Shown: positions 1 to 6,468, numbered from the stretch's first letter. The stretch: DNA of 11,858 bases from CAZVWV01 sp964631745 (GCA_964631745.1 CAZVWV010000121.1:1-11858); one strand, 5' to 3'. Notes: generated by a model from the letters alone, not told the origin. Translations and numbers: made by a program.

Positions 1-1
1 G

Positions 2-397
2 AAGCTCTTTGAGGAGTGTAAGGTTCTAGTCGGGCATACCTGTATCTCAGAGGTATTGAAACGGACTATGAAGGCCTACCTTCACCGGCGCTCGCCACAG
101 AGGCGGGAGAGAAGACGGGCCATTAGGGCTAAACTCTCTTCCCGCTCTCGGTATATTCCGGTTCAGGTCAGAGATCAGGTCTTTTTGCGAGATAATGCGC
201 AGTGCTGCTACGTGTCTCCAGATGGCAAGCGCTGTGAGGAGCGGCATGCTTTGGAGCTTGACCATATTGAGCCTTTTTCGCTGGGCGGGACGCATACGGC
301 TGAGAACCTTAGAGTTCTTTGCCGGGCGCATAATCAACTTCGGGCGGCGAAAACTTTCGGGCCGGAACGAACTCGGGCGGGTTACTTCCACCGGTGA
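2..397 (+). CDS. HNH endonuclease, C-terminal part (5' end outside window)
   Basis: The frame is open from the first bases of the window to the TGA at 395-397, so 131 C-terminal residues are visible and the true start lies upstream. The TTG at 56 is an internal codon, not a convincing start. The last 80 residues form an HNH (beta-beta-alpha metal) nuclease domain: a DH pair at about residues 87-88 (ELDHIEPFSLGG), an Asn at about 102 (AENL) and a His at about 110 (CRAHN). Cysteines at about 68, 69, 78 and 107 could bind a structural zinc. The preceding segment is very basic (RRSPQRRERRRAIR), as in a DNA-binding linker. This layout, a helical N-terminus followed by a C-terminal HNH, matches a family present in many copies in Bdellovibrio-like genomes (from memory). 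The biological target is unknown. A 111-bp interspersed repeat begins 57 bases after the stop. Confidence 0.85.
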   Translation, partial: KLFEECKVLVGHTCISEVLKRTMKAYLHRRSPQRRERRRAIRAKLSSRSRYIPVQVRDQVFLRDNAQCCYVSPDGKRCEERHALELDHIEPFSLGGTHTAENLRVLCRAHNQLRAAKTFGPERTRAGYFHR

Positions 398-454
398 AGT
401 GCCGCCAACAAAAGAAAGTTCGGTTTTCACGGTTCTATGCAACTGGCGAAGCCA

Positions 455-565
455 ACTGGAGCCACGCTCCTTTTACAGTTCCCCTCCTGGTTCAAACTGA
501 TCTCAATAGTGTCTAATGGTTGTTTTAGGATCGCACCAGCACTGAAAAAGTAGGGTGGCTCGAGT
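455..565. repeat. 111-bp interspersed repeat, copy A, with terminal inverted repeats
   Basis: This segment aligns without gaps to 2361-2471, with about 94 of 111 positions identical by hand count. The ends are inverted: the left arm 455-479 (actggagccacgctcctttt...) pairs imperfectly with the right arm 541-565 (...aaaagtagggtggctcgagt). The right arm is identical in the two copies, while the left arm and centre differ. There is no ORF inside. The layout resembles a MITE or another small palindromic intergenic element. No target-site duplication is obvious. Confidence 0.8.
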
Positions 566-596
566 GGCTCTTGGCTCTTTTAAATCAGGGCAGCTC

Positions 597-622
597 AAAA
601 ACCCATAACGGAAGGGATGGGT
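597..622 (-). terminator. Rho-independent terminator of the minus-strand gene ending at 689
   Basis: Read on the minus strand, ACCCAT (621-616) and ATGGGT (606-601) form a 6-bp stem with a 10-nt loop. A run of T follows immediately (601-597). It lies about 70 bases beyond the stop codon of the armadillo-like membrane protein gene, which is where a terminator is expected. The stem is short, so efficiency is uncertain. Confidence 0.6.
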
Positions 623-688
623 CGGCTATTAGATTTTGCTGTGGCTTCCTTGATTAGGAGATTCCACGAGTATCTAAGACTAACCACA

Positions 689-1984
689 CTACCTCGCTTG
701 CTTCAACAGCTCGGCCAGCTGGCCGCGAGCTTCAAAATCGGGATGCGAAGCTCTGCGTTCCTCGATTAGTTCTCTAATCGTTGGATTTGTAGTCCACGGC
801 AGTAGCGCTTCAGCTGCCAGACAACAAACAACTCGGTTACCAGTCGTAACGAGTTTCGAGAGATAAACTATCGCGTCGGCATTATTGATCTTGCCTAACA
901 CAGTAGCAGCCCTTTCGCGCAGTCCCATGGGGACTTCCTCTGTCGCCAAGAGCCGAAGCAGCCAGTCTGAGTAAGTAGAAGGGATTTGCTTCCTTGAAGC
1001 TAGACCTTCCAAGAGCCCTTCGGCGCCGGGAAGCATTGCATTCTTATATTCTACCATGTCCGGATCCTTTTGGCGCTGTTTTTGAATTTGAAAAAGCGCC
1101 CCCCACACAAAGCCGGTTAAAAGTGCCGCGCCACAAAGGAATATCCGTTGAGCCATACCATCGAAAACTCTGGCCATTAATATTCCGACTAACGGAGTAC
1201 CAAAACTAAGTGACCAAGATAATATCACTTCTCTACGCGTCGCTGCCCTTGCTGCGTACAATTCTTCTGTAAACTTTCGCAAGGACCCTCTACATACAGC
1301 CTCATCTTTCAAATTCGTGCGCGCACCCAATAGCCGATAACATTTCTTAAAAATAAATTTGCGAGCTTCCGGATCTGAAAGGGGCGGCTTACCGGACTTA
1401 AGAATCGCTTCGATTCTTGGATCTAGCCCTTCCCCGATTGCCAGAAGTTCGAAAAGAGCACCTAAAGTGTGATGACAATTAGCTTGTTCGACACTTCCCG
1501 GTTGAGCACGATCCAATTTCTCGATTACAGCAAAAATCGAAGACTCAACACTAGCCTGGACCGTCTTGGTAAAGCATTCGGGATGTTCGGCAAAGGTCTT
1601 TATGACTCGACTTTGCAGTGAAAAGTCAGGGCATCTGACAATTTGCGAAGCAACGGTCAAGGCCACGCTTGGGTCGGAAAGCACAGGAGCGAGAGCGATA
1701 ACACAAGCTTCACGCGCGGCTGGAAAGGAAAGATGGGGAACAGACGGGGAAGATCTATCTAACTCGTCACACAAGGCACGAGTTAATGACATATCTATTA
1801 GCACGACCTTCGCAAGAATGGGGGCAAGCGCGGTCAACGCTTCCGTAGCGTCGCTCGGGAACTGATTTCGGAGCAGCTCCTGTAATATCGGCTCGCGTTC
1901 GGATGGCTCGGAAGGAACCACGCTCCAATCGAGCACATCGCTGCGATTGCCAGCAGCACTCGCGGTTGGCGTTGTTAGATTCAT
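689..1984 (-). CDS. Armadillo/HEAT-like protein with two central membrane helices, function unknown
   Basis: This protein of 431 residues is not one I recognise. I chose the ATG at 1984 because GGGGGA lies directly upstream at good spacing. The frame continues to an ATG at 2020, but that one lacks a ribosome binding site and overlaps a likely -10 box. Residues about 30-240 are helical and Leu/Ala-rich with paired-helix rhythm (EALTALAPILAKVV, REACVIALAPVL), like degenerate armadillo/HEAT repeats. Two hydrophobic helices follow at about 253-271 and 280-299, forming a hairpin in the inner membrane with both large parts on the same side. Residues about 353-393 (GLRERAATVLGKINNADAIVYL) are a more typical HEAT unit. 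There is no signal peptide and no catalytic motif. A scaffold or sensor role at the membrane is a guess. The gene is flanked on both sides by copies of the 111-bp repeat and has its own terminator. Confidence 0.75.
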   Translation of the reverse strand: MNLTTPTASAAGNRSDVLDWSVVPSEPSEREPILQELLRNQFPSDATEALTALAPILAKVVLIDMSLTRALCDELDRSSPSVPHLSFPAAREACVIALAPVLSDPSVALTVASQIVRCPDFSLQSRVIKTFAEHPECFTKTVQASVESSIFAVIEKLDRAQPGSVEQANCHHTLGALFELLAIGEGLDPRIEAILKSGKPPLSDPEARKFIFKKCYRLLGARTNLKDEAVCRGSLRKFTEELYAARAATRREVILSWSLSFGTPLVGILMARVFDGMAQRIFLCGAALLTGFVWGALFQIQKQRQKDPDMVEYKNAMLPGAEGLLEGLASRKQIPSTYSDWLLRLLATEEVPMGLRERAATVLGKINNADAIVYLSKLVTTGNRVVCCLAAEALLPWTTNPTIRELIEERRASHPDFEARGQLAELLKQAR

Positions 1985-2015
1985 CTGTCCCCCGTTCGCT
2001 TGCTCAGGCATGCCT

Positions 2016-2021
2016 ATCATA
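2016..2021 (-). promoter_or_regulatory. Possible -10 box for the minus-strand gene starting at 1984
   Basis: TATGAT on the minus strand matches the sigma-70 -10 consensus at five of six positions. Transcription would start near 2009, leaving a short leader that carries the GGGGGA ribosome binding site before the ATG at 1984. The -35 region is only T-rich with no good hexamer, so this is tentative. Confidence 0.3.
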
Positions 2022-2360
2022 TCTATTCCAATCCAAAAAAATTAGTGCGGACTTCCAAAATCCCTAGCCTCGAAACTATTCCAGGAATGTTGTGAACGCT
2101 GGCCTCAACACCACGGAGACTCCTTTTATTGTAACTGACTTGCCGCGCTACTCAACAAGGATTGCGTCCAAATACTGCAATCCATAAAGGTTTCGGTCTC
2201 TTCGACCCACCAAAACGCTCCCAAATCCCGCCCCCCTTTAAATCCCACTGGAGCCACCCCACGGCCATTAAGTTAAGGACTCCGTGGATTAGAAGACGAC
2301 CTTTCGAGCAAACTTCCAAATCCAAAATCCAAATCCAAATCCAACTGGAGCCAAAATCCA
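2022..2360. other. Gene-free stretch with fragments of the 111-bp repeat and short AT-rich tandem motifs
   Basis: I see no supported gene here. The stretch holds repeated copies of a 16-mer, aatccaactggagcca: at 2241-2256 (one mismatch), 2338-2353, and 2355-2370 where it runs into copy B of the 111-bp repeat. Positions 2311-2360 are a low-complexity series of ccaaat/ccaaaat units. An inverted pair ccacggag (2111-2118) and ctccgtgg (2280-2287) brackets part of it. Two 86-codon frames on opposite strands cross this region, but they follow from the repeats and have no start signals or protein character. Confidence 0.55.
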
Positions 2361-2370
2361 ACTGGAGCCA
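2338..2370. repeat. Tandem 17-bp repeat made from the left end of the 111-bp element
   Basis: The 16-mer aatccaactggagcca occurs at 2338-2353 and again at 2355-2370 (period 17). The second copy overlaps the left terminus of the 111-bp repeat copy B. A third copy with one mismatch lies at 2241-2256. This suggests local slippage or repeated rearrangement at the left end of the element. Confidence 0.7.
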
Positions 2371-2471
2371 CCCTACTTTTACTGCTCTATTCTTGGTCCA
2401 AGTTGATCTCAATAGTGCCTAATAGTTGTTTTAGGATCGAATAAGTACTGAAAAAGTAGGGTGGCTCGAGT
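2361..2471. repeat. 111-bp interspersed repeat, copy B, with terminal inverted repeats
   Basis: This is the same length as copy A at 455-565 and in the same orientation. The left arm 2361-2384 (actggagccaccctactttt...) and right arm 2447-2471 (actgaaaaagtagggtggct...) pair almost perfectly over more than 20 bases, better than in copy A. The unpaired centre is about 62 bases. Similarity to copy A continues for about 20 bases past the right arm (ggctct...ttttaaat). It has no coding capacity. Confidence 0.82.
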
Positions 2472-2548
2472 GGCTCTCTCTTGGCTTTTAAATTTCACAG
2501 CGACTCACCCAACTTGCGTGCCACTAGTTTAGTGTCACTTGATTAGCC

Positions 2549-2566
2549 GGGTAGCTTTGGCTACCC
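2549..2566. other. Short perfect stem-loop
   Basis: GGGTAGC and GCTACCC form a 7-bp perfect stem around a TTTG loop. There is no T run on either side, so it is not a standard terminator. It lies alone in the region between copy B of the 111-bp repeat and the alpha-CTD-like gene, about 120 bases before that gene's start. Its role is unknown. Confidence 0.4.
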
Positions 2567-2685
2567 TAGACACAGCAATTTGGGAAAACCATTCTCGAAA
2601 AGTTATTGTTAAGTCGTGTTCCAGGGATTTTCTGGGTGGCCTTGTACATTTGAACTAGGGGCAAGTTTATTTCTTGTAAATTGTT

Positions 2686-3192
2686 ATGGAAAGAGAAACA
2701 AAGCTAACTGTAACCGTTAGTCCGCATCCCGCGAATTTAAAGCTCGAGGTTGAGAATCTTCTGGCTGGGGGAAATGTCGGACCGGCGGAAATTGAAGCCA
2801 TTAAAATTCTGCGTCGGCTTGGAGAAGTTGTAGAAGGACATCACGAAATAACGGGAACCATTAAGCTAATTGTGAGTCATTGCAACCTAGATGAGTTAGG
2901 GGCAAGGCTCTCTCTAGAAATGGCTATCCGCGCTTGCTCCGGAGAGCCTCGAAAGAGAGAGGAGTGCTCCAAACCCATAGCTGAAAGAAAAATGGTTCGG
3001 TTGAGGGACACAAATATTACAAGACGGACGTTAGGCGCATGTCGACACTCGGGGCTTACCACCCTTGGTCAGATCGCCGAGCGCAGCGAAACAGAACTGC
3101 TTAAGCTCCCTCGAATGGGTCAGCGCTGTGTAATGGACTTGAAGAGTGCCTTAGCTGCCTACGACCTTACCCTGGGTATGTCCAAAGAGTAA
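2686..3192 (+). CDS. Stand-alone RNA polymerase alpha-CTD-like protein
   Basis: This protein has 168 residues. Residues about 104-164 align without gaps to the C-terminal domain of bacterial RNA polymerase alpha: TLGQIAERSETELLKLPRMG matches E. coli [20 protein letters not shown]. The helix-hairpin-helix core is intact (G145 equals E. coli G296). Of the UP-element contact residues, R265 is kept (R114), K298 becomes Arg (R147) and E302 becomes Asp (D151). N268, C269 and S299 are replaced by Gly, Ala and Cys. DNA binding is therefore plausible but may be altered. Residues 1-100 match nothing I know and contain no alpha N-terminal assembly domain, so this is not rpoA. It is probably a DNA-binding or polymerase-interacting regulator, which is inference. 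The ATG at 2686 has no clear ribosome binding site. A weak promoter (TTGAAC at 2650, TGTAAA at 2675) would give an almost leaderless message. The gene stands alone, convergent with the next gene. Confidence 0.8.
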   Translation: MERETKLTVTVSPHPANLKLEVENLLAGGNVGPAEIEAIKILRRLGEVVEGHHEITGTIKLIVSHCNLDELGARLSLEMAIRACSGEPRKREECSKPIAERKMVRLRDTNITRRTLGACRHSGLTTLGQIAERSETELLKLPRMGQRCVMDLKSALAAYDLTLGMSKE

Positions 3193-3378
3193 AATCGCCC
3201 AGGCCATATTCTACTTGCATGGCGCGTGACGGCAGTCCTGTCGATAAAGGAAATTTACCTGTATTAAGGGCAAGCAAACCCGTCGAACATTTTGAGTTCT
3301 TATCTTAAAAAGTATTGATTTATCACGGGTAAAATTCATCATCCTTTAGTACACACTCAGAACGGATTGTTATCACGG

Positions 3379-3400
3379 AGAACCGCGCGGCGCGCGTTCT
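3379..3400 (-). other. GC-rich hairpin at the stop codon of the minus-strand membrane protein gene
   Basis: On the minus strand AGAAC and GTTCT enclose GCGCGCCGCGCG, which can itself pair with one bulge, giving a strong 22-nt hairpin. It begins at the last base of the TAA stop codon. No T run follows, so it is not a canonical intrinsic terminator. It may shield the 3' end of the message or act as a weak terminator between the convergent genes. The 186 bases between this gene and the alpha-CTD-like gene otherwise show nothing I can identify. Confidence 0.4.
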
Positions 3401-4197
3401 TAATAGTCTCGGGGATTATCAAGGACAGATTGGGCCGCTATCGCGTCCTGCGCGTCTTGAAGCGACGATTGATGTTCGCGCTGCTTCCATTCCGCCTTCA
3501 GTTTCAGAACTTTTTTCTCGAACACCACAATCGAGGCTGGATAACGGCTAACTAGTTTGATCTTTTTCTGCTCGGCGTTCTTGCGATCGCTGTAACTCAA
3601 GTAAACTTCGCGGTTATTGGAGTACTCTGATTCTCCCTCGGGGCTTATTCCTTCGATCTCTAAGCTATCGTTAACAAGATGTGCAAACTCAAGCCGTGCG
3701 CCACCGGGCTGCTCGCTCATCAGGATTAGAGCGTCGTTAAATAGCGCCACCCAAACTTCCGCTTCTCTCACATGGTCAAGGCTCGCTTCTAATGCAGCCA
3801 GCGCGGCTTCGTCGCCGCCAAACTGCCGCTCGATATGTCCCTTAAAGATAAACGCTAAAGTTAAGTCGCGCGCGTTGGCGGCAAAGGCGTACCGTCGGCC
3901 AGCGGCCCGGGCCGCCAGATACTCCAACATCATCATCGGTCGAAAGTGGCGCCAGGCCTTACCGGCTGCGAACTGAAAGATAAAGGGGATCGCCACGAAG
4001 GACGACCAAAAAATCCACGGGATTTGGAGGCCGATTGCAAGTGTGCCGGAGACCACCAGGGTAATGAAACAGGTAACTGTGCTCTTGGCGTGCGCCCGCG
4101 CCATGACCTCAAATTTCTCCTCAGGGGGAATTTGGCGCCACAGATCTCTGGCGTCGACTACCGAGACGTTCCCAGCGATGTCATTAATTGCAGGCAA
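3400..4197 (-). CDS. Two-helix membrane protein, function unknown
   Basis: This 265-residue protein is not one I recognise. The start is a TTG at 4197, supported by a perfect AGGAGG at 4209-4204 with 6-nt spacing. Two adjacent hydrophobic helices lie at about residues 39-58 and 61-79, joined by a very short turn (IPW), so both termini should face the cytoplasm. After them comes a basic, Met-rich segment (RHFRPMMMLEYLAARAAGRR), then a mixed alpha/beta soluble domain of about 180 residues. That domain includes VREAEVWVALFNDALILM and a charged C-terminal helix (EKKVLKLKAEWKQREHQSS) that may be a short coiled coil. No enzyme motif is seen. The gene is divergent from comM across a 214-base intergenic region and convergent with the alpha-CTD-like gene, so it is probably transcribed alone. 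Confidence 0.75.
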   Translation of the reverse strand: MPAINDIAGNVSVVDARDLWRQIPPEEKFEVMARAHAKSTVTCFITLVVSGTLAIGLQIPWIFWSSFVAIPFIFQFAAGKAWRHFRPMMMLEYLAARAAGRRYAFAANARDLTLAFIFKGHIERQFGGDEAALAALEASLDHVREAEVWVALFNDALILMSEQPGGARLEFAHLVNDSLEIEGISPEGESEYSNNREVYLSYSDRKNAEQKKIKLVSRYPASIVVFEKKVLKLKAEWKQREHQSSLQDAQDAIAAQSVLDNPRDY

Positions 4198-4411
4198 AAG
4201 ATTCCTCCTGGCAGAAACTTATACGCAGGCGCCTTTTGGCAACCGCGCTTTTAGGCAGTTAAATCAATAAGTTAAAATTGGCGTGGGTTTATCCGGCCAA
4301 TATTTCCACCAACTAACTGAGTAATGCAGTGATCGTACCAGCTTGGGCAGATTCCAAGACCCACACGCAACTTTTTTTTCAGATTCACGATTAATTAATA
4401 GGGGGCAAAGT

Positions 4412-5938
4412 GTGGGATTAGCAAAAGTTAGAACAAGCACGTTAAACGGCATCGAGGCCACGCCGGTGGAAGTTGAGGTAAAAGCCAGCGATCAAGGGTC
4501 CAATTTTACAATTATCGGGCTCGCCGATAACGCTATAAGAGAGGCACGCGATAGGGTTGCAACTGCCATCTTTCAGTCAGGCTTCAGGTTACCGGGAAGG
4601 GTATTGGTGAATTTGGCCCCGGCGGAGCTTAGAAAGGAAGGCGCTGCCTTTGATGCAGCCATCGCCATAGGCATCTTGGTGGCGAGTCATCAATTTAAGC
4701 CGCAAAATATCGGAGGGGTTTCCATACACGGGGAATTGTCGTTGTCTGGCATGCTAAAGCCCGTGCGCGGAGCCACAGCCTTTGCTATTCGCGCTTTTGA
4801 GGATCGCATGGACTGTGTTTTGGTACCGAGCCACAATCTGGGGGAAGCTAGGTTGATTAATGAAGTGCGATCTTACGGGATACGAAGTTTAAAGGAGATG
4901 GTGCAATGTTTAGCAGGTGATTGGTCGCAAACGGAAGAAGCTATCCCCCCAATGGGAGAAAACGAGCGCGCCCGTACCAGCTCAGCACTATTGTCATTGG
5001 ACGACGTCCGAGGCCAAAGCATCGCAAAACGCGCTCTAATGATCGCAGCCGTAGGCGGACATAATCTTTTAATGATTGGACCCCCAGGATGCGGGAAGAG
5101 CATGTTAGCTGAACGGTTTCCGACACTGCTTCCGCCTCTTACTCTGAGAGAGAAGATCGAGGTTTTAAAGATACACTCCGCCTGCGGCAATCGCTTGGAG
5201 AAAATATTAGATGGTGAAAGACCTTTCCGTTCGCCGCATCATGTGATCTCGGATGCAGGCTTGATGGGAGGTGGAAGCAACCCGCGGCCCGGCGAGGTTA
5301 GTTTGGCCCACCGCGGCGTTCTCTTTCTGGATGAGTTTCCGGAGTTTAGGCGCAGCACCCTGGAGGCCTTACGCGCCCCGCTCGAAACCGGAAAGGTTAC
5401 AATAACGCGCGCCCGCGCCAACATGACTTTCCCGGCTCGTATTCAACTTATCGCCGCCATGAATCCTTGCCCGTGTGGTCGCTTAGGAGATAAGCGCTGC
5501 AAATGTTCCGCCATTAGCATACAGAAATATTTTTCGAAGTTGTCCGAGCCGATTCTGGATAGAATAGATCTACAAGTTGAGCTAGATCCGGTGGCAGTGG
5601 GCGAGATGTTGGCGAGTGATCATGGCTCTGCCCCGCGCGCCAATCAAATTGTCGCGAATATTGAAATGGCCAAGGACTTTTGCGCGTCAAGGCAACAAGG
5701 TCAAAATTGTTTGCTGCAACTCCAAGAGCTTATGGAGCAAAGCGAAAAGGCGCCCATTGTGGGTATCTTAGAAAAGGTTTCCGCCGCAGGAAGACTAAGT
5801 GCCAGAGGATACGTGCGCGTCTTGCGAGTGGCGCGATCTATTGCCGACCTCGAAGCGACGCCTAAAATTCAGAGCAGACATGTAATTGAGGCGTTAGGTC
5901 TAAGGGGACTCGAGCGCTTGAAGCGCTGGGTGCAGTAA
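4412..5938 (+). CDS. comM: ComM / YifB family AAA+ ATPase (Mg-chelatase-like)
   Basis: This protein has 508 residues, the usual length for ComM. I chose the GTG at 4412: AGGGGG ends 6 nt before it, and the protein then begins VGLAKVRTSTLNGIEATPVEVEV, matching the family N-terminus. The frame extends further upstream without support. The N-terminal lon-protease-like ChlI domain (about 1-190) contains FTIIGLADNAIREARDRV and NLAPAELRKEG. The AAA+ domain has Walker A GPPGCGKS (223-230), the SPHHVISDAGLMGGG motif, Walker B VLFLDE (303-308), a four-Cys insertion beginning NPCPCG (Cys 353, 355, 363, 365) and LDRID (382-386). The C-terminal Mg-chelatase domain carries LSARGYVRVLRVARSIADLE. In naturally competent bacteria ComM is a hexameric helicase that promotes branch migration of incoming DNA; YifB homologues are widespread. 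All key residues are present, so it should be active. It appears monocistronic; the heptad cassette begins 55 bases after the stop. Confidence 0.95.
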   Translation: MGLAKVRTSTLNGIEATPVEVEVKASDQGSNFTIIGLADNAIREARDRVATAIFQSGFRLPGRVLVNLAPAELRKEGAAFDAAIAIGILVASHQFKPQNIGGVSIHGELSLSGMLKPVRGATAFAIRAFEDRMDCVLVPSHNLGEARLINEVRSYGIRSLKEMVQCLAGDWSQTEEAIPPMGENERARTSSALLSLDDVRGQSIAKRALMIAAVGGHNLLMIGPPGCGKSMLAERFPTLLPPLTLREKIEVLKIHSACGNRLEKILDGERPFRSPHHVISDAGLMGGGSNPRPGEVSLAHRGVLFLDEFPEFRRSTLEALRAPLETGKVTITRARANMTFPARIQLIAAMNPCPCGRLGDKRCKCSAISIQKYFSKLSEPILDRIDLQVELDPVAVGEMLASDHGSAPRANQIVANIEMAKDFCASRQQGQNCLLQLQELMEQSEKAPIVGILEKVSAAGRLSARGYVRVLRVARSIADLEATPKIQSRHVIEALGLRGLERLKRWVQ

Positions 5939-5992
5939 TACCATTGTTATGTCCGTCGCGAAGTTCTGGTGGGGGGGTGGGAGTGTAAATTG

Positions 5993-6020
5993 AACCACGG
6001 AGGCCACGGAGAGCACGGAG
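5993..6020 (+). repeat. Left arm: three CACGGAG heptads, period 9
   Basis: CACGGAG occurs at 5996-6002, 6005-6011 and 6014-6020, preceded by AAC. The third heptad runs into a G-rich stretch (to 6026) that provides the purine-rich ribosome binding site 6 nt before the ATG at 6033, so repeat and translation signal abut or overlap. Confidence 0.9.
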
Positions 6021-6032
6021 GGGGGGAAGTAA

Positions 6033-6410
6033 ATGGCGTTGAAGCATGAGGAACTGAGCGGAAGAGTGCTTCAGGCGGCAATAGAAGTTCACCGGCAACT
6101 TGGGCCTGGATTGTTAGAAACGGCGTACCAGCAGTGCTTGGCCTATGAATTTACCTTAGCGAAAATTCCATTTAAGAAAGAAGTGGGATTGCCGGTAGAG
6201 TACAAAGGGATCAAGCTTGACTGCGGGTACCGCCTTGATTTTTTTGTGGATGAGCGGTTAATCGTAGAGTTGAAGACAGTGGACCAATTTCAGAAGATAC
6301 ACAACGCGCAACTTCTGACATATATGAAGTTAGCTAACGTATCCGTTGGTCTATTGATTAACTTCAATGTCGACGTACTCAAGCAGGGAATTAAGAGGCT
6401 GGTTCTCTAA
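6033..6410 (+). CDS. GxxExxY protein (PD-(D/E)XK nuclease-like fold)
   Basis: This 125-residue protein is full length for the family (PF13366). The name-giving motif is G26-L-L-E29-T-A-Y32 inside GPGLLETAYQQCL. It then shows a PD-(D/E)XK-like core: D69 (GYRLDF), then E79-L-K81 (LIVELKTV), then a helix with Q93 (HNAQLLTYMKL) and a final strand VGLLINFN. These positions suit a metal-dependent nuclease fold, but no activity is established for the family to my knowledge. The start is ATG at 6033 after a strong G-rich ribosome binding site. The gene lies between inverted heptad arms with almost no spare sequence, separating comM from a convergent pilP-like gene. The protein may act on the repeats that flank it, or on their single-stranded hairpins; this is inference. 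Confidence 0.92.
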   Translation: MALKHEELSGRVLQAAIEVHRQLGPGLLETAYQQCLAYEFTLAKIPFKKEVGLPVEYKGIKLDCGYRLDFFVDERLIVELKTVDQFQKIHNAQLLTYMKLANVSVGLLINFNVDVLKQGIKRLVL

Positions 6411-6416
6411 TTCCCA

Positions 6417-6444
6417 CTCCGTGACCTCCGTGCTCTCCGTGGTT
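6417..6444 (-). repeat. Right arm: three CTCCGTG heptads, period 9
   Basis: CTCCGTG occurs at 6417-6423, 6426-6432 and 6435-6441, followed by GTT. It is the inverse of the left arm at 5993-6020. The arms could pair into a cruciform or an RNA stem enclosing the whole gene. Confidence 0.9.
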
Positions 6445-6468
6445 AAAACAGACAAAACAGCGCCATCA

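Larger units (their letters stand above)
5993..6444. mobile_element. GxxExxY cassette bounded by inverted triple-heptad repeats
   Basis: A 452-bp unit consists of a left arm (5993-6020), the GxxExxY gene (6033-6410) and a right arm (6417-6444). Each arm has three CACGGAG heptads at exactly 9-bp period, and the arms are inverted relative to each other. The six heptads are identical; only the 2-nt spacers differ (24 of 28 positions match between arms). The gene fills the space almost completely: its stop is 6 bases from the right arm and its ribosome binding site borders the left arm. No transposase and no clear target-site duplication are seen. Classing it as mobile is inference, based on the compact gene-between-inverted-repeats layout and on similar heptad arms around GxxExxY genes elsewhere (from memory). 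Confidence 0.6.

Noticed and set aside
47..442. 131-codon minus-strand frame
   Set aside because: It is antisense to the HNH domain, whose motifs clearly define the coding strand.
2311..2375. Possible short CRISPR-like array
   Set aside because: The units are irregular, very short, and lack uniform spacers; the pattern is simple ccaaat repetition plus copies of the 111-bp element's end. No cas genes are present.
2152..2422. Two 86-codon open frames on opposite strands over the same bases
   Set aside because: They cross low-complexity ccaaat units and the 111-bp repeat, have no ribosome binding sites and show repeat-derived residues (KSKIQIQIQ); they are by-products of the repeats.
3374..3380. 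Single CACGGAG heptad (another at 9144-9150 inside a coding region)
   Set aside because: One or two isolated 7-mers are expected by chance in a window of this size, and neither has tandem or inverted partners.
4343..4411. N-terminal extension of ComM from an upstream TTG
   Set aside because: The extension does not resemble the ComM N-terminus and has no ribosome binding site, whereas the GTG at 4412 has AGGGGG at ideal spacing and yields the family length.
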